DNA of 64,000 nt, from positions 1-64,000 of the forward strand of contig ML014122.1 of the NCBI GenBank assembly GCA_003615045.1, given 5' to 3'. The notes beneath the pieces are model-generated. The model worked only from the letters and a program-made list of their open reading frames with translations, was not told the origin of the DNA and ran no database searches. Of this stretch, positions 31,805-42,548 are shown piece by piece. Origin of the DNA: Caulochytrium protostelioides (Eukaryota; Chytridiomycota; Caulochytriomycetes; Caulochytriales; Caulochytriaceae). Both the position numbers and the translations under genes were made by a program. Positions within the stretch are counted from its first letter, which is position 1. Each line of letters opens with the position of its first letter.

Positions 31805-32893
31805 TCATGGCGATGTGGTGGGGTCTGCCGGCGCCGGGCTGACGGTCGACGCCGACGCTGGTGGAGCCGTTGTCGACGCCGCCGCCGCCGCCGTGCTGTT
31901 GGGCGGACGGTAGAGCAACCGGTCAAAGAGATGGAGGTGCGGAAACCGGCCCTCGCGGTCGACCTTCAGGACGCGGGCCGGCCGCGCGCCGACGTCGCGG
32001 ACGCCCATGCCGAGCTGCCGCTTGGAGCGCACATCGAGCACGAGGTACTGTCGCTGGAACGCGGTGCGCCACTCACGCCACGTGCTCATGGGCGCGCCGG
32101 TGGCGGGCTCGACGGCCGGCTGCAGGGTGCGTCCTGGCCCGAGCCCCGTCTCGGCGGGCGTGGCCGTGCCGCACTGCTCGAGCTGGACCTGGACGCCCCG
32201 CGGACCCCAGAGCCGGCCGTGTTCGATCTGCAGCGTGCGTGGCGGGAGCCCCGTGATCCGCAGGACTTTGGACCGCGCCGACCGGTGGTTGAGCAGGGTC
32301 AGGCCGAACCCGAGCGTCGCGCAGAGCATCGCCAGCACCGCGCGGTTGCCGGGCGCCGTGGGTCGGCCCCAATACTCGGAGGCCAAGAGGTCGTGGGACG
32401 GCGGTGGCGACGACGACAGCGAAGCGGGCGATGCCGAGGATGCCGCAGGGGCCGCCAGGGCGCGGGCGCGCTGACCAGCCACGACGCGGCGACGGATGTC
32501 ATCGTCGTAAGCGCCGAGCTTATGGAACAGGAAGAGGCCCGTGGCGGTGCCGACGACGAAGTGGGACCAGCCGAAGAGCCGCGACGAGAAGTGGCGCTGG
32601 GTCTCGGGGCTTTCGTAGAGCACGGTGGGGCCCGCGAACGTGAACGTGGCGGCCGCCGGCGCGGCCGCGGCGTGGTCAGCCATGGGCGCCACGGGTGCGC
32701 CGGAGCTCGCGACGACGCGGGCACGGGGTGGCCGGGCATGCACGGTAGCGGCGGCGGCGGGCGGCGGCGGAGCGGCCGCCGGCGTCGTGAGACCGCGCGG
32801 GGCGATGCAGCGGCCGGCGATGGTTGCGACGGCCGCTCGCCGCCCAGCGGCCGAGACGACGACAGCAGCCGGCTGGCGCAGGAGCACCGTCAT
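31805..32893 (-). CDS. TMEM223-like mitochondrial inner-membrane protein
   Basis: This single exon encodes 362 residues if started at MTVLLRQP (ATG 32893-32891). That start gives an Arg/Ala-rich, presequence-like N terminus; an upstream in-frame Met at 32986 exists. Two hydrophobic helices lie near residues 106-125 (FGWSHFVVGTATGLFLF) and 181-202 (AVLAMLCATLGFGLTLL). After them come VLRITGLPPRTLQIEHG and, near residue 320, VLKVDREGRFPHLHLFDRLL. That last block corresponds to the TMEM223 signature, in which a hydrophobic strand leads to GxFPNxxLFD. TMEM223 in animals is an inner-membrane protein tied to the mitochondrial ribosome and complex IV assembly. The Ala/Pro/Thr-rich tail after residue ~335 is extra. 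Assignment rests on topology plus that signature. Confidence 0.6.
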   Translation of the reverse strand: MTVLLRQPAAVVVSAAGRRAAVATIAGRCIAPRGLTTPAAAPPPPAAAATVHARPPRARVVASSGAPVAPMADHAAAAPAAATFTFAGPTVLYESPETQRHFSSRLFGWSHFVVGTATGLFLFHKLGAYDDDIRRRVVAGQRARALAAPAASSASPASLSSSPPPSHDLLASEYWGRPTAPGNRAVLAMLCATLGFGLTLLNHRSARSKVLRITGLPPRTLQIEHGRLWGPRGVQVQLEQCGTATPAETGLGPGRTLQPAVEPATGAPMSTWREWRTAFQRQYLVLDVRSKRQLGMGVRDVGARPARVLKVDREGRFPHLHLFDRLLYRPPNSTAAAAASTTAPPASASTVSPAPADPTTSP

Positions 32894-34167
32894 GGTGGAG
32901 TCGGAGTCGGAGTCCGAGAAGGCGCAGAGGATCCGCGAGCGGACAGCGGCGACGATCCCTCCGCGACGGGGGTGCTCGCCCTCCATCGACGAGGCCGCCG
33001 CTCGACGTGGTCCTAGCGACGAGCGAGACGCACGTCTCGTCCATGATGGTTTTCATGAGATCCCGTCGGCGCGACGCGCGCGCACCGTGAAGGCTGGAGA
33101 GGCGTGACGAACCAGGGGTCCACGCCTGGACGGCGTGCGTCGCGTGGTTGTCGTGGCAGCGGTGTCGGGGTGATCGCCCCTGCCCTGGCGGCGGCGGGGA
33201 TGAAGGCGCGCCGCGGTCCATCGAAAGCCCGACGCCCTGGCATCATGGCATCCTATCATGGGCTAATTTCCGCCTCACGGTGTGGCGGAGCTGGTTGGTG
33301 GTCTGCTCGCTCGCGGCGGGGATAGGCCCATCGGGCTGGCTGGCGGCGATGGCTGGCACGGGCACGGGCGCCCGGCGGGGCCGACGGCGACGCGGGGAAG
33401 AAGCGCGAGATGGCCCGAGGCAGACGCGAGACGGGGTGGATGCGGCGTTACGCGGGAGCGGCGGCGGCCACGGCGGCGGCGGCGACAAAGGCGGCGCGGG
33501 TCCGGTGGAGAGCGATGCGATGTGATGCGATGCGATGCGATGCGGCGTGGTGCGGCACGACGCGTCCGTCTCCGGTCGCAAACGGAGCGGCGAGCGTCGG
33601 TAGGAGGGCGGCGACGCCCTTGGACGCGGCCATCAACCACCAACGACCTTGGCCATGGCGCACGGGCAGCCGGGAGCGTACGATGTGCCGCGGTCGCTTG
33701 CGCGAGAGGACGACGGACGGCGGTCCGGTCGAGGCGCCGGCGGCCGCGGCCGTGGTGACCGTGGCGGCCGTGGCGTCGGCACCACTGAGCGAGCGAGTCT
33801 CGGTCAGAGAGCGTCCGTGCGAGTGCGAGTGCGAGCGAGAGCATCCACCGAGACCGTGTCCAATCACTAAGAACCGCGAAACGACGCAACTCGCCTGGTT
33901 GCGCGGCGCATCGGAGAAGGCGCCCAGCCCGTGACCGCACCACCGAATGGTCGGGTGAAACGTGAGTGACAGCAAAAAAAAAATGAAAAACGCAGGACGC
34001 GAGCGCCATGATATGCTTGCCCTGAATACGCCACTTGAGACGACGTCCTCCTTTGCCTCAATCCGACGATATCGATATCGATATCGACACCGACTTCGAG
34101 ACCTGACTCGAGCCTGACCTGACCTGCCTTGTGCCGCCTCCGCTTCCACTGACGTTTCTGTAACACG
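32894..34167. other. Divergent intergenic region TMEM223-like / COX5B
   Basis: This interval between divergent mitochondrial genes contains a GATGC-type microsatellite (33513-33543) and a short ATCGAT alternation (about 34068-34087) ~90 bases before the COX5B start. Overlapping long frames on the minus strand are low-complexity and look like GC-driven shadows. Confidence 0.45.
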
Positions 34168-35281
34168 ATGGTCGCCGCTCTTGCTGCCCGCGCCCTGCGT
34201 GCGCCGCGCCTGCTCGCCGCCGTGGCGCCGCGTCGCGCCGCCTTCTCGACCGCCTCGCTCCTCCGCAAAGGTAACACGTCCCCTTCCGTTGTCCCGCAAC
34301 GGCCCTCGCCGCCCCAAGGACACCCGCAGGCCCTGAGTCGGGCACGGGTTCACCGTCACCGCCCACGTCGTGCCCTCGTGCCTGGCCCGGCGTCGTCTCG
34401 CAAACGCGCTTCATCCGGATAGGTGCGGCATGGCAGACCGTCCCGCTCGCTGCGAAGGCCGGCGTGCCCGACGCCGTCGGCCGCATCGAGCTCCGCATCC
34501 CGCGCTGCACCAAGCATCGCGTGCCCTACGTCAGGCAGTTCCGCCGTCCTGTGCGGCTTTCCGCGCTGGCGGTCCTCGGGAAACGCCTTTGCGCCTGCGC
34601 GCCGAGGGTCCCGGTCACGGCCATCCAAGGATCATGCACTTCTGCTCGGTGACGCTCGTCGTGGTGTCCCCGTGGGCAGGCCTCGTCCGGCATCGCGATG
34701 GCGTCGGACGAACTTTCTCGCGCCGTGGATCGTACCGTTGGCTTGGTGCGAAGCTTCGCCTCCGCGAGCTCGCTTTGCCCGGGTGCATGGGGCTCGTCGC
34801 GCATCTTGCCAGCCGCGGTATCATGCATCAGCTCTCCCCATCCAGCTAGCATGGACTCACTCTTCTGTCTTTTTTCTTTTTTTTGCGATGAAAACATCGA
34901 TCGGGTGGGTGATCTGCGACAGAGCACGGCGATGAGGACGCGTACAACAAGGTCCCCGGTTTCCGTGCCAAGGACCAGATCGCGACCAACTGGGAAATCG
35001 CGACCGGTGCTGAGCGTTACGAGTACCTCAAGAAGCTTTCCAAGGAGGAGCCGTGGGAAGACTTGGTCCCGGTCGTGCTGACCAAGCCCGGCACCAAGGA
35101 GGACCCCATCGTGTTCAAGGGCGTCGACCCGGAGCGCTATGTCGGCTGCACCGGCTTCCCGGCGGGCTCGCACGAGGTCGTCTGGCTCACGGTCCGCCCT
35201 CACCGAAGGGGCAACGACCGCTGCCCGCACTGCGGCAACCACTTCCGCTACGAGCTGGAGGCCGATGCCCACCACCACTAA
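34168..35281 (+). CDS. COX5B: Cytochrome c oxidase subunit Vb (yeast Cox4), two exons
   Basis: Exons are 34168-34270 and 34923-35281 (donor GTAACA, acceptor CAG, phase matched), giving 153 residues. Exon 1 encodes the mitochondrial presequence (MVAALAARALRAPRLLAAVA) up to RK. Exon 2 begins EHGDEDAYNKVPGF, continues IATNWEIATGAERYEYL, then KPGTKEDPIVFKGVDPERYVGC. The zinc site is completed by CPHCGNHFRYEL near the C terminus, with the Cys in GCTGFP and the nearby His. This nuclear-encoded subunit sits on the matrix side of complex IV. The end AHHH is short, as in relatives. The 652-base intron is the longest in the window and separates presequence from mature protein. Its length invites a check for an overlooked exon, though the joined protein is already complete. 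Confidence 0.93.
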
Positions 35282-35729
35282 ACGGCGCGGACGGGCGCAA
35301 TGTCACGCGCTGACGTGGCGTCCTATTTATACGGTATGCAGTGGGGGGCTCTGCCCGACCACCACCGGGGTCGCGCCGACGGCGCCGTCGCTTCTCCCGT
35401 TTCTGACCGTTCGATTGATCTCGCCCACCGCGTGGTCGCGTGGCCAGGGCACGTCCGCGGCGTGCTCGCTCTGTGTAAAAAAAAGGCATAAAAAAGCAAC
35501 AAGAACAACCAGTATTCATGATTCGACCACCAGGGATGTCACTCTCGAACCGTCGGGGTTCTGGTTGCTTGCTACGGACGAGCCCTGTTCGAAGCCTTCC
35601 AAAACGGCTAATCACGGGAGACCCATCAAAGTGCTTAACGTAGACGTGTTATCTAGATCGGCATTCATCCAAACTCCCTCCCACCAAAAAAAAGGAGACT
35701 CTGCATACTCTGGTGGTTCCTCTTCGCGC
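35282..35729. other. Convergent intergenic region COX5B / coiled-coil gene
   Basis: This interval of 448 bases contains both 3' ends, with several A-rich tracts (about 35475-35510 and 35683-35695) consistent with transcript ends. A TATTTATA word at 35321-35328 is downstream of COX5B. No gene is seen. Confidence 0.4.
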
Positions 35730-37376
35730 TTAAGCCTCGCGCGAACTCTCTGCAAGCGCCGTGTAAATTAGCGTCCGCATCTGGCCAAACAAGTGCCGGT
35801 CCCGCACGATGCGGCCAATGTTCGCCACCGTCTCCTCGGCTGTCTGTTGCGACGCATTGAACGCGGCCACGTTCGCCGCGAACGCCTCAAACTGACTCAC
35901 GGCCAGCGTCTGCCGGATCTGCTTGTACAGCGTGGGGGCATCGATGGTGAACGACGACGCCGCCGACGAGGCCGCCGCCGATGACGAAGGCTCGGCAGTC
36001 CCGCGGCCGGCAACGGGGTGTGCCGGCATGCTGAGGCGGGCGTTGCCGCCGCCGTGGCCGCCGCCGCCGCTGCGGGCGCCGCCGCCACCGGTGGCCATGG
36101 CTGGACTCCCGCTGCCGTTGTGGCCGCCGTGGCGCCCCGGCGCGGCGTGACTGCCGTTGGCCGCACCGGCGCCGCCCGAGGCCTGGGGCGCCGTTTCGCT
36201 CGCGCTGTTGCCCGGGAGGGGCATACTGCGCGCGAGCCCGAGGAGCCGGTCGTCGGCGGTCTGCGGCGACGGGAGCGGCGAGTGCGACGGCGAGAGACGG
36301 GCCTCCGGGCCGCTGCTCTCGGCATCGTTCTGCGCCAGGTGGCCGTGGCCCGCGGGAAGGGGTCCCGGCATGGCGAGGCTGCCGTGCGCGGGGCCCGGGG
36401 GCCCCGAGGCGCGGCGCGCCTGCGCGTTCGGCAGCCCGGAGGCGCCATAGTTCGGGGGCTCCGCGCTGCTGCGGCCGGTGCCACTCGCGTCCGGGTCGCT
36501 CAGGGCATCGAGGTCCGCGTCGCCGAGCTCGAAGCTCCGCATACTGCGGTCGGGGCCTCCCGTCAGCGCGCTGTGGTGAACGTAGCCTGACGACTCGCCA
36601 TCTGAGCCAAACATGTCCTGCGGGAAGCCGTCCTGGCCCTGATGTTGGCTCGGGGTCTGATGCTGGTTCTGGCCCTGGTTCTGGTGTGTTTTGGCGCTAT
36701 TGCCTTGCTGCGACGGCGACGGATGATGCGGCATCAGGGCAGGATGGCGGCCCATTCCTAGCCCGTGCGATTTGCTGCTCGGCGTGGCCGTCGGATGCGA
36801 TTCGATCGCGTCGCTGGTGGGCGCAGCCAGCAGGGAGCGCTCGATCTCCGGTGGAAACCCGAACGCCGGGTCATGCGCCGCGCCAAGGCCGACGTCCGAT
36901 ACGCGGGCTGGCCCGGTCTCGACCATGTTGACAATGTTCTCGCGGAAAGCATTGAGCTGGACCGCGCGCTTGCGCAGCATCGCATACTGCCCCACGAGCT
37001 CCTCGCGGCTGCTGATGAGCGCGGCCTTCTCCGCCAGCAGAACGGCGTTCTGCCGCTCGATCTCCGCCACGTGCTGCTCCAGCCGTGACGCGTGCGCCGA
37101 CAGCTGCGCGATCTGCTGCTTCTGCTGCGCCGCCACGTGCTTCCAGTGCTGCACGTGGTGGTTCTGCTGGTCAAACAGGTCCCGCACGTGGCGCAGGCCG
37201 TTGTCGAGGTGGCGCTCCAGCTCGGTCTCGCTGACGAGCGGCGCGTCGCTGACGCTCACGCCGGCAAGAGTCGCGGGGTGGCCCGGGCCCGCCTCTCCGC
37301 TGCCCCCGAGACCCAGGGCCCCGGCGCCGCTGGACGACGGGCCCGTTGCTCCTCGCCGGGGCGAGACGGACGCCAT
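35730..37376 (-). CDS. Coiled-coil protein of the At4g15545-like family
   Basis: A single exon encodes 548 residues from MASVSPRRG (ATG 37376-37374); an in-frame Met at 37442 would add 22 basic residues. Residues ~45-140 form a coiled coil (HLDNGLRHVRDLFDQQ through ALISSREELVGQYAMLRKR). A long Ser/Gly/Pro/His-rich linker follows. The final ~65 residues (LYKQIRQTLAVSQFEAFAAN, then FNASQQTAEETVANIGRIV) match the C-terminal box that defines plant At4g15545-like proteins: a helix with the pattern L-x-QF-x-AF-x-ANV, then ETL and a last helix. In both cases an N-terminal coiled coil is joined to this box. The family's biochemical function is not established to my knowledge. The linker is non-conserved low complexity. 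Confidence 0.55.
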   Translation of the reverse strand: MASVSPRRGATGPSSSGAGALGLGGSGEAGPGHPATLAGVSVSDAPLVSETELERHLDNGLRHVRDLFDQQNHHVQHWKHVAAQQKQQIAQLSAHASRLEQHVAEIERQNAVLLAEKAALISSREELVGQYAMLRKRAVQLNAFRENIVNMVETGPARVSDVGLGAAHDPAFGFPPEIERSLLAAPTSDAIESHPTATPSSKSHGLGMGRHPALMPHHPSPSQQGNSAKTHQNQGQNQHQTPSQHQGQDGFPQDMFGSDGESSGYVHHSALTGGPDRSMRSFELGDADLDALSDPDASGTGRSSAEPPNYGASGLPNAQARRASGPPGPAHGSLAMPGPLPAGHGHLAQNDAESSGPEARLSPSHSPLPSPQTADDRLLGLARSMPLPGNSASETAPQASGGAGAANGSHAAPGRHGGHNGSGSPAMATGGGGARSGGGGHGGGNARLSMPAHPVAGRGTAEPSSSAAASSAASSFTIDAPTLYKQIRQTLAVSQFEAFAANVAAFNASQQTAEETVANIGRIVRDRHLFGQMRTLIYTALAESSREA

Positions 37377-38227
37377 CGCGGTCAGGCGAGACGTCGAGAC
37401 GGCGAAGCGCACGCGGGCGGCGCACGCAGCGATGGCGATCACTCACGCGTCGCGAGCGACGACACGGGCGGCGGCGGCACCAGCGACGGCGTCCGTGGGG
37501 ACGGTCAGATAAGGGGGGCGACGGCGCCGTCGGCCCCCGGCGGATCCCGTTGGATGGGCGGCGGATGCGAAACGACAAGTCTGTCGGCAATCAGCCGCGC
37601 TTGGGCGGACGGCTCGCGATCCGCGATCCAGCGAGGCGGCTGGCCAGGCTGGTAGGTTGAATGAAGCTGTGGTGTCCGGTTGGGCGATGCGACAAAGGCC
37701 GCGGATGAATGACGATGACGATGAGATTCGCGCGCGCGCGCGGGACGGACCGTGCAGCTGACGTGGCGATCAGCAGCTAGGGAGGGGTGTCGGTCATCAA
37801 GAGATGATGGGCTCATCAACGACAAGAGTGGACGGACGCCTTGTCTCCGATCCATGTTCTGCCGCTTGGTAGTCTTCGTTGGACGGCCCGCCTCCCGCTG
37901 ATCTCCCGCGTGAAGGCCTCGAACGCCCCGCTTGCCGCATCCGAAACGCCCTGCCCGTCCTCCGCTCGCGTCGTGTGGACGATCGGCGGCCGCGTCGGGT
38001 ACGATCCGCATCCGCATCCGCATCCGCATCCGCATCAGCATCAGCATCGGCATCGGCATCCGCATCCGCATCGGCATCGGCATGCGCCGAAACGACACCA
38101 GGCTTGTGCGACCCGAGGCAGCGACATGCAGGCTGCGCTTCCCGCTCGCGCGCACCCGGCGCGGCACTCATGCGGCGCCCCGGTCTCCTCTGTTTCGTCT
38201 CACTCCACTCACGCCACTCACTGCTCG

Positions 38228-38259
<32 letters not shown>

Positions 38260-39027
38260 TGCACGCTGATCATGCGCTCGCCAGAACGACGAGCAGCCAC
38301 GAGTGATGCAGCGGCGGCGGCGGCGGCGGCGGCGGCCCAAGCATGGGCGGACCGCGGGCATCACCGCCGTCCCCGTCCCCTTGGCGTTCCTCCGCGATGC
38401 GACGCCGCCCCTTCCCTAGGGGCGGTGATGGAACACTCTCAGGGGCGAGACGCCCAAGCGCGTTGCGTCGGGACTTGATGCTTTCTTGAGCCCGAGACAT
38501 CCAAGACGTCGCTGCGATTTCGATGACAGGATACAAAGGAACCTGCGGGCAGAGCATGCGGGCCTTGGGGACCGGCAATGCGGTCGACCCGACGAGCACC
38601 ATCGCAATCGCCCATTCATGTGCTCGTTCACGCTCGTGAGGTCGCTCTCATCGATCGCTGCTGAGAACCTCTGCGGCCGCTGTGAAATCACGACGCGACG
38701 CTAAGACGCGAGAAGGCGAGGTCAAGAGGCGCACGCCTGCGCCCGTGGTGTTAGCGACGCCCGCTCCATGAGCGTAAGAGAAAAAAGGGGTCTTTTGTGC
38801 AACCTCTGGAACGATGTCATGTCCGCATCGCCTGCCACCTCCCGGTTGGACCTGCAACGGCCACGTGGCCAGCAGTGGGGTGGATGGCTCATGAACGACC
38901 GTCGTGGCCACTCTCTCTGCTGCACCCACCGGTCCCTTATTTGAAATTCTGCACATGCGACGATCGGAGTTCGTTGTCTGACCCCGGATTCGCTCGCCCG
39001 ATCGGAGTTATTTCCAGTTCGCCTATC
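37377..39027. repeat. Intergenic region with a GCATCC microsatellite and GCG tracts
   Basis: This 1,651-base divergent interval lies between the coiled-coil gene and the CHCH gene. A hexanucleotide array (GCATCC and GCATCG variants) fills about 38004-38084. GCG trinucleotide tracts occur near 38226-38255 and 38310-38336. A CGCGCG run lies near 37730-37741. The open frames through the array only translate the repeat (Asp-Ala or His-Pro) and are not credible genes. Confidence 0.6.
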
Positions 39028-39671
39028 ATGGACGCCGTGCTGGCCCAGGTTACGGCCAAGTGCCGGCCCGCGATTGACGCGTACAGCGAGTGTGTCCAGC
39101 GCAATCCGAGCACGTGGGACGTCCGCTGTGTTGCTGAGCGCCAGGCCGTTTCGCAGTGCGCGGACCAAAAGTAGGTGATCCTTGGCCAGCGCCGTGTTCC
39201 TCGCGGCAATGACACGAGATAGCCATCGCTATGACCATCATCATGACGGCTGATATGGCTAGCACGATGAGCATCGACATGACTATCGATAGAGCCATTA
39301 TTTGGCCATCAGGTGGATGCGGCAATCAAAGCATCGAATTCCCTCCAGAGCCACTTAAGGAGGCCGATGCAAAACCCCGTCGTCATCGACGTCGTCGCTC
39401 GCTGTTGGATGCTTTTCGTACTCACCACCGCGCTTCGGCATCTCATTATGACCGCTACCATCCTGATCACTCGCGACCATGCCGACGTGGAACCCTCCCG
39501 GCCGATGCTCACAGCTCGACGGCGCTGCAGGCGGCCAAGCAGCAGTGCGGCGACGCGATCCGCGCCTACAACACGTGCCTCATGAAGAACCCGTCGAACC
39601 CCGAAGCCTGCCTGGACGCGGTGCGGGCCCTCAATGCGTGCACCGAGAAAGCCACGGCGCCGGCTTCGTAA
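39028..39671 (+). CDS. Double CHCH (twin CX9C) protein, CHCHD5/MIX14-like, two exons
   Basis: Exons are 39028-39170 and 39515-39671 (donor GTAGGT, acceptor CACAG, phase matched), giving 99 residues. Each exon encodes one complete coiled-coil-helix-coiled-coil-helix unit. Unit 1 has KCRPAIDAYSEC and RCVAERQAVSQC; unit 2 has QCGDAIRAYNTC and ACLDAVRALNAC. All four cysteine pairs have exactly nine residues between them. Two successive twin-CX9C units in a ~100-residue protein is the CHCHD5/Mix14 layout. Such proteins are imported into the mitochondrial intermembrane space and oxidised by the MIA40 relay; a precise role is not well defined. No presequence is present, as expected. If unspliced, frame 1 would stop at the donor and yield only 48 residues with one unit. 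Confidence 0.85.
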
Positions 39672-39986
39672 CCCCCGTGCGCAATACCGCTAATAACGGC
39701 GCTCTTACCAGCGTTCATCGCTGCGCTCATCGCCGAGCTGATACCGGCGATCATGCCTGCCTTCATCGCTGCATGCATAGCTATGCTCACGGCTGCGTAC
39801 ATGCATGCGATGCGCATGATTCGCCCAGCCGAGTATAAAGCCTGCTCACGCCGCCCGGCTACGTCTATGAGTTTGACTTATATCACTATGGATGAATACA
39901 ATGAGATTATGGATCAGGCACCGCCCTGATGTGCGGGTCGCCGGCGTCGATGCGGAATGAAATGAAAGCGGACGGACCATCGGGCC
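39672..39986. other. Convergent intergenic region CHCHD5-like / TyrRS
   Basis: These 315 bases hold the two 3' ends. The sequence from about 39700 to 39820 has a loose quasi-repeat of CAT/ATG- and GCT-containing words. No gene is seen. Confidence 0.4.
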
Positions 39987-41802
39987 TCAGGGGTCCACGC
40001 GGACGAGGCGGTAGCTGCGTTTGCCCGACTGGAGGAGCATCACGCCGTTATCGGAGGCGGCTCTCGCCGCGGCCGTCACGGGCGACGACCAGATGTGCTC
40101 CGGCTGGAGCTTGGCGAGCGGGTCGCGCACCGCTGTCTGGTTAATAAAGAATCCGCCTTGGGCCATCACTTTGCGTGCCACGGCTGATGGCGCGAAAATG
40201 ACGCGTCGAGCAGAGGCCATCATGGCACCACGCAGAAGCGGCAACATTCAAGAAACACATGTGAATCCATGTATCAGACTCGTGCGATACGCGAGATGCG
40301 ATGAGGGATCGACTACTTACTCAGCGTGGGAGCAAGACCGGCGAGCACGGCGATCTTGGCGACAGGCGCGTTGAGGATTTCCTCGCGCGGGAGCTGGATT
40401 TCAAAGGTGGTCCCCTGCAGCGTCGCAACAACATGGTCCATGTTGAGGGGCTCGAGGACACGGCCGATGGGGTGCAGCAGCTCCACGATCTGTTGTGTTT
40501 TGGCCGCGACGTCGGCTGGGCGTGACGTGCAGAGCAGACATCCATGCATCCGTGCATTCAATCCATGGTTTCGCGTGAGTCGTCGTGCTTCATCGTCACA
40601 GAGTCCCCATGTCTTAGGTTCATCAGATCCATCAGATCCATCAGATTCACCAGGAATCATGGATTACGAACCATCCGTCACTTACCGCCGTGGACAAGTT
40701 CAACAACTTCGCGGGCAAGCAGCACCTGAGGCAGACCGCGCCGCGGCTCCTGGGCGTGGTGCTGCATCACCGCCGCAAGCTCTTCTTGGGGCACGAGCGT
40801 GAACAGCTGCAGCATGCGCGCGACCTCCGTATCGGGTGTGCGGCGCAAGAATTGCCACAGGTCGTAGGGAGAGGTCATGGTCGGGTCGAGCCAGACGGCG
40901 TTGCCTTCGCTTTTGCCGTACTTCTTGCCGGTCTCGGTGGTCAGCAACGGCAGCGTCATGCCGTACATGCGCTCGTTCCAGGGCTTGCTGGCATACTGCG
41001 GATCGCGCTTCTTGACCAGCTCGATGCCTGCAATGATGTTACCCCACTGGTCCGACCCGCCGAGCTGGACCTGGCACTGCTCGGCCTCGTAGAGGTGGCA
41101 GAAGTCATACGCCTGCAGGCTCTGGTAGCAGAACTCGGTCAGCGACAGGCCGTCCTCCGTGGCCATGCGGGAGCGCACGGCATCCTTGCTGATCATGGCG
41201 CCCATACGCATGTGCTTGCCGACATCGCGGAAGAAGTCCAGCAAGCCCATTCCGGACCACCAGCGGGCGTTGTCCACCAGCTGCCACGCGCCGGGCACCG
41301 CCTCTACCCCGCAGCGCCGTGCGGCATACGCGCGCGCATGGCCCATCACATACGCGATCTGGTCCTTAATGTGCTGCGTGTTCTCTGCGACCGCGGCCTT
41401 GTTCTGCAGAGGCCGCTCGGCATGCTTGCCGGAGGGGTCGCCGATCTGGCCGGTCGCGCCGCCCACGAGCGCCAGCGTGCGGTGGCCATAGCACTGAAAG
41501 ACGAGCGCCGTCACGAGCATCATCAAGTTGCCGACGTGCAGGCTCCGCGCGCTCGGGTCGAACCCGACGTACACGGTCGTCGGGCGCGCCGCGAGCAGGG
41601 CGGGCAGCTCGGGCGCATGCGTCGCCGCGCACCGCCGCGAGGCCAAGTAGGCCGTGGGCTCGGCATGGCGCGCGAGGTCGGACGCCAAGCGGCGTCCACG
41701 GCTGACAGCGGGGCGCAGCGGGACGGCGAGCGGCGTGCTGGCGAAGCGGCGCCAGCGGCCGAGCGCGGGCCGTGCCGCGCTCCGGATCACGAGCGACGGC
41801 AT
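39987..41802 (-). CDS. YARS2: Mitochondrial tyrosyl-tRNA synthetase, three exons
   Basis: Exons are 41802-40686, 40515-40321 and 40183-39987; both introns have GTAAGT donors and phases match, giving 502 residues. The N terminus (SAARPALGRWRRFASTPLAV) is a mitochondrial presequence. The class I catalytic core has VYVGFDPSARSLHVGNLM with the HIGH-type motif HVGN from residue 89, ALVGGATGQIGDPSGK, QLGGSDQWGNI and the KMSKS-type loop KYGKSEGNA (from residue 294). These are of bacterial/mitochondrial rather than cytosolic type. Exon 2 continues VHGADVAAKTQQIVELL. Exon 3 encodes the S4-like RNA-binding domain (LTVARKVMAQGGFFINQTAV, then LQSGKRSYRLVRV). The enzyme charges mitochondrial tRNA-Tyr. Splicing is required, since reading through intron 1 would drop the S4 domain. 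The gene is head to head with FAM50. Confidence 0.95.
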
Positions 41803-42548
41803 CGTAGTCTTGGCTCAAAGGCGTCGGTGCAAGGGCGGAGAACCGGCTGGGGGGCGGCGGTTGAGACGCGGCGGCGGCGGCGGCGGCGGCGGAGTATGCC
41901 GCGCGGCCGTGGCGACGGCACCGGGATTGGCATCGCGACGGCGGTCGTTCACCGGTGGACGGCATCCGCTTCACGCTCGCGACACACGCGGCAGCGGGTC
42001 CTGCGGATGAGTACCCCGCCCGTCGGCTGGCACGCGGCTGCCGATCGACCCTGGCGGCGCGGCGGCTGTCCAGACGGCGGACCGGCACCCTCGCGAGCGG
42101 TGGCGCAGCTCGCCGCGGGTGTGCCCGGCGGAGTTCGCCCCCCCGCCAGCGCCACTGCCAACGCCAGCGCCAGCGCCACTGCCAACGCCAACGCCAACGC
42201 CGCCACCGTGGCACGGGCCGACGAGGGGCGCCGACGATGCCGTGAGCGCGAGACAGCGCCTTCAAGGGTGCGGGATCCGAGGCGCGTCGGAAGCGCTGTG
42301 CGACGTCCTCGCGCGAGTAGACGCCGATCCGTGCCGCCTGCACGGGCGGATGGCACGACCCGTTGCCGTGACGGTCGCCTGGACGGTCACGTTTGGCGCA
42401 TACTTGGGCGGTCGCGCCCGTCTCGTTGTGGGCTGTGGTTGGCCTCCGATTTCGCCGCTCGGACGGCTGGTTTGACTCGCTCCCATCGCTTCCGGCCCCG
42501 CGTTTCCACCCCCACCTCCCATCGGCTGATCGAGTCGGCGTCGTCGCC
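41803..42548. promoter_or_regulatory. Divergent intergenic region TyrRS / FAM50
   Basis: This 746-base interval lies between two starts pointing away from each other, so it must contain both promoters. It has a GCCACTGCCAACGCCAGC-type repeat near 42146-42206 and a GCG tract near 41870-41892. No TATA box or further gene is evident. Confidence 0.45.

Noticed and set aside
38004-38084. Coding Asp-Ala repeat protein or CRISPR-like array
   Set aside because: It is a simple GCATCC/GCATCG microsatellite without spacers and with no flanking coding signal.
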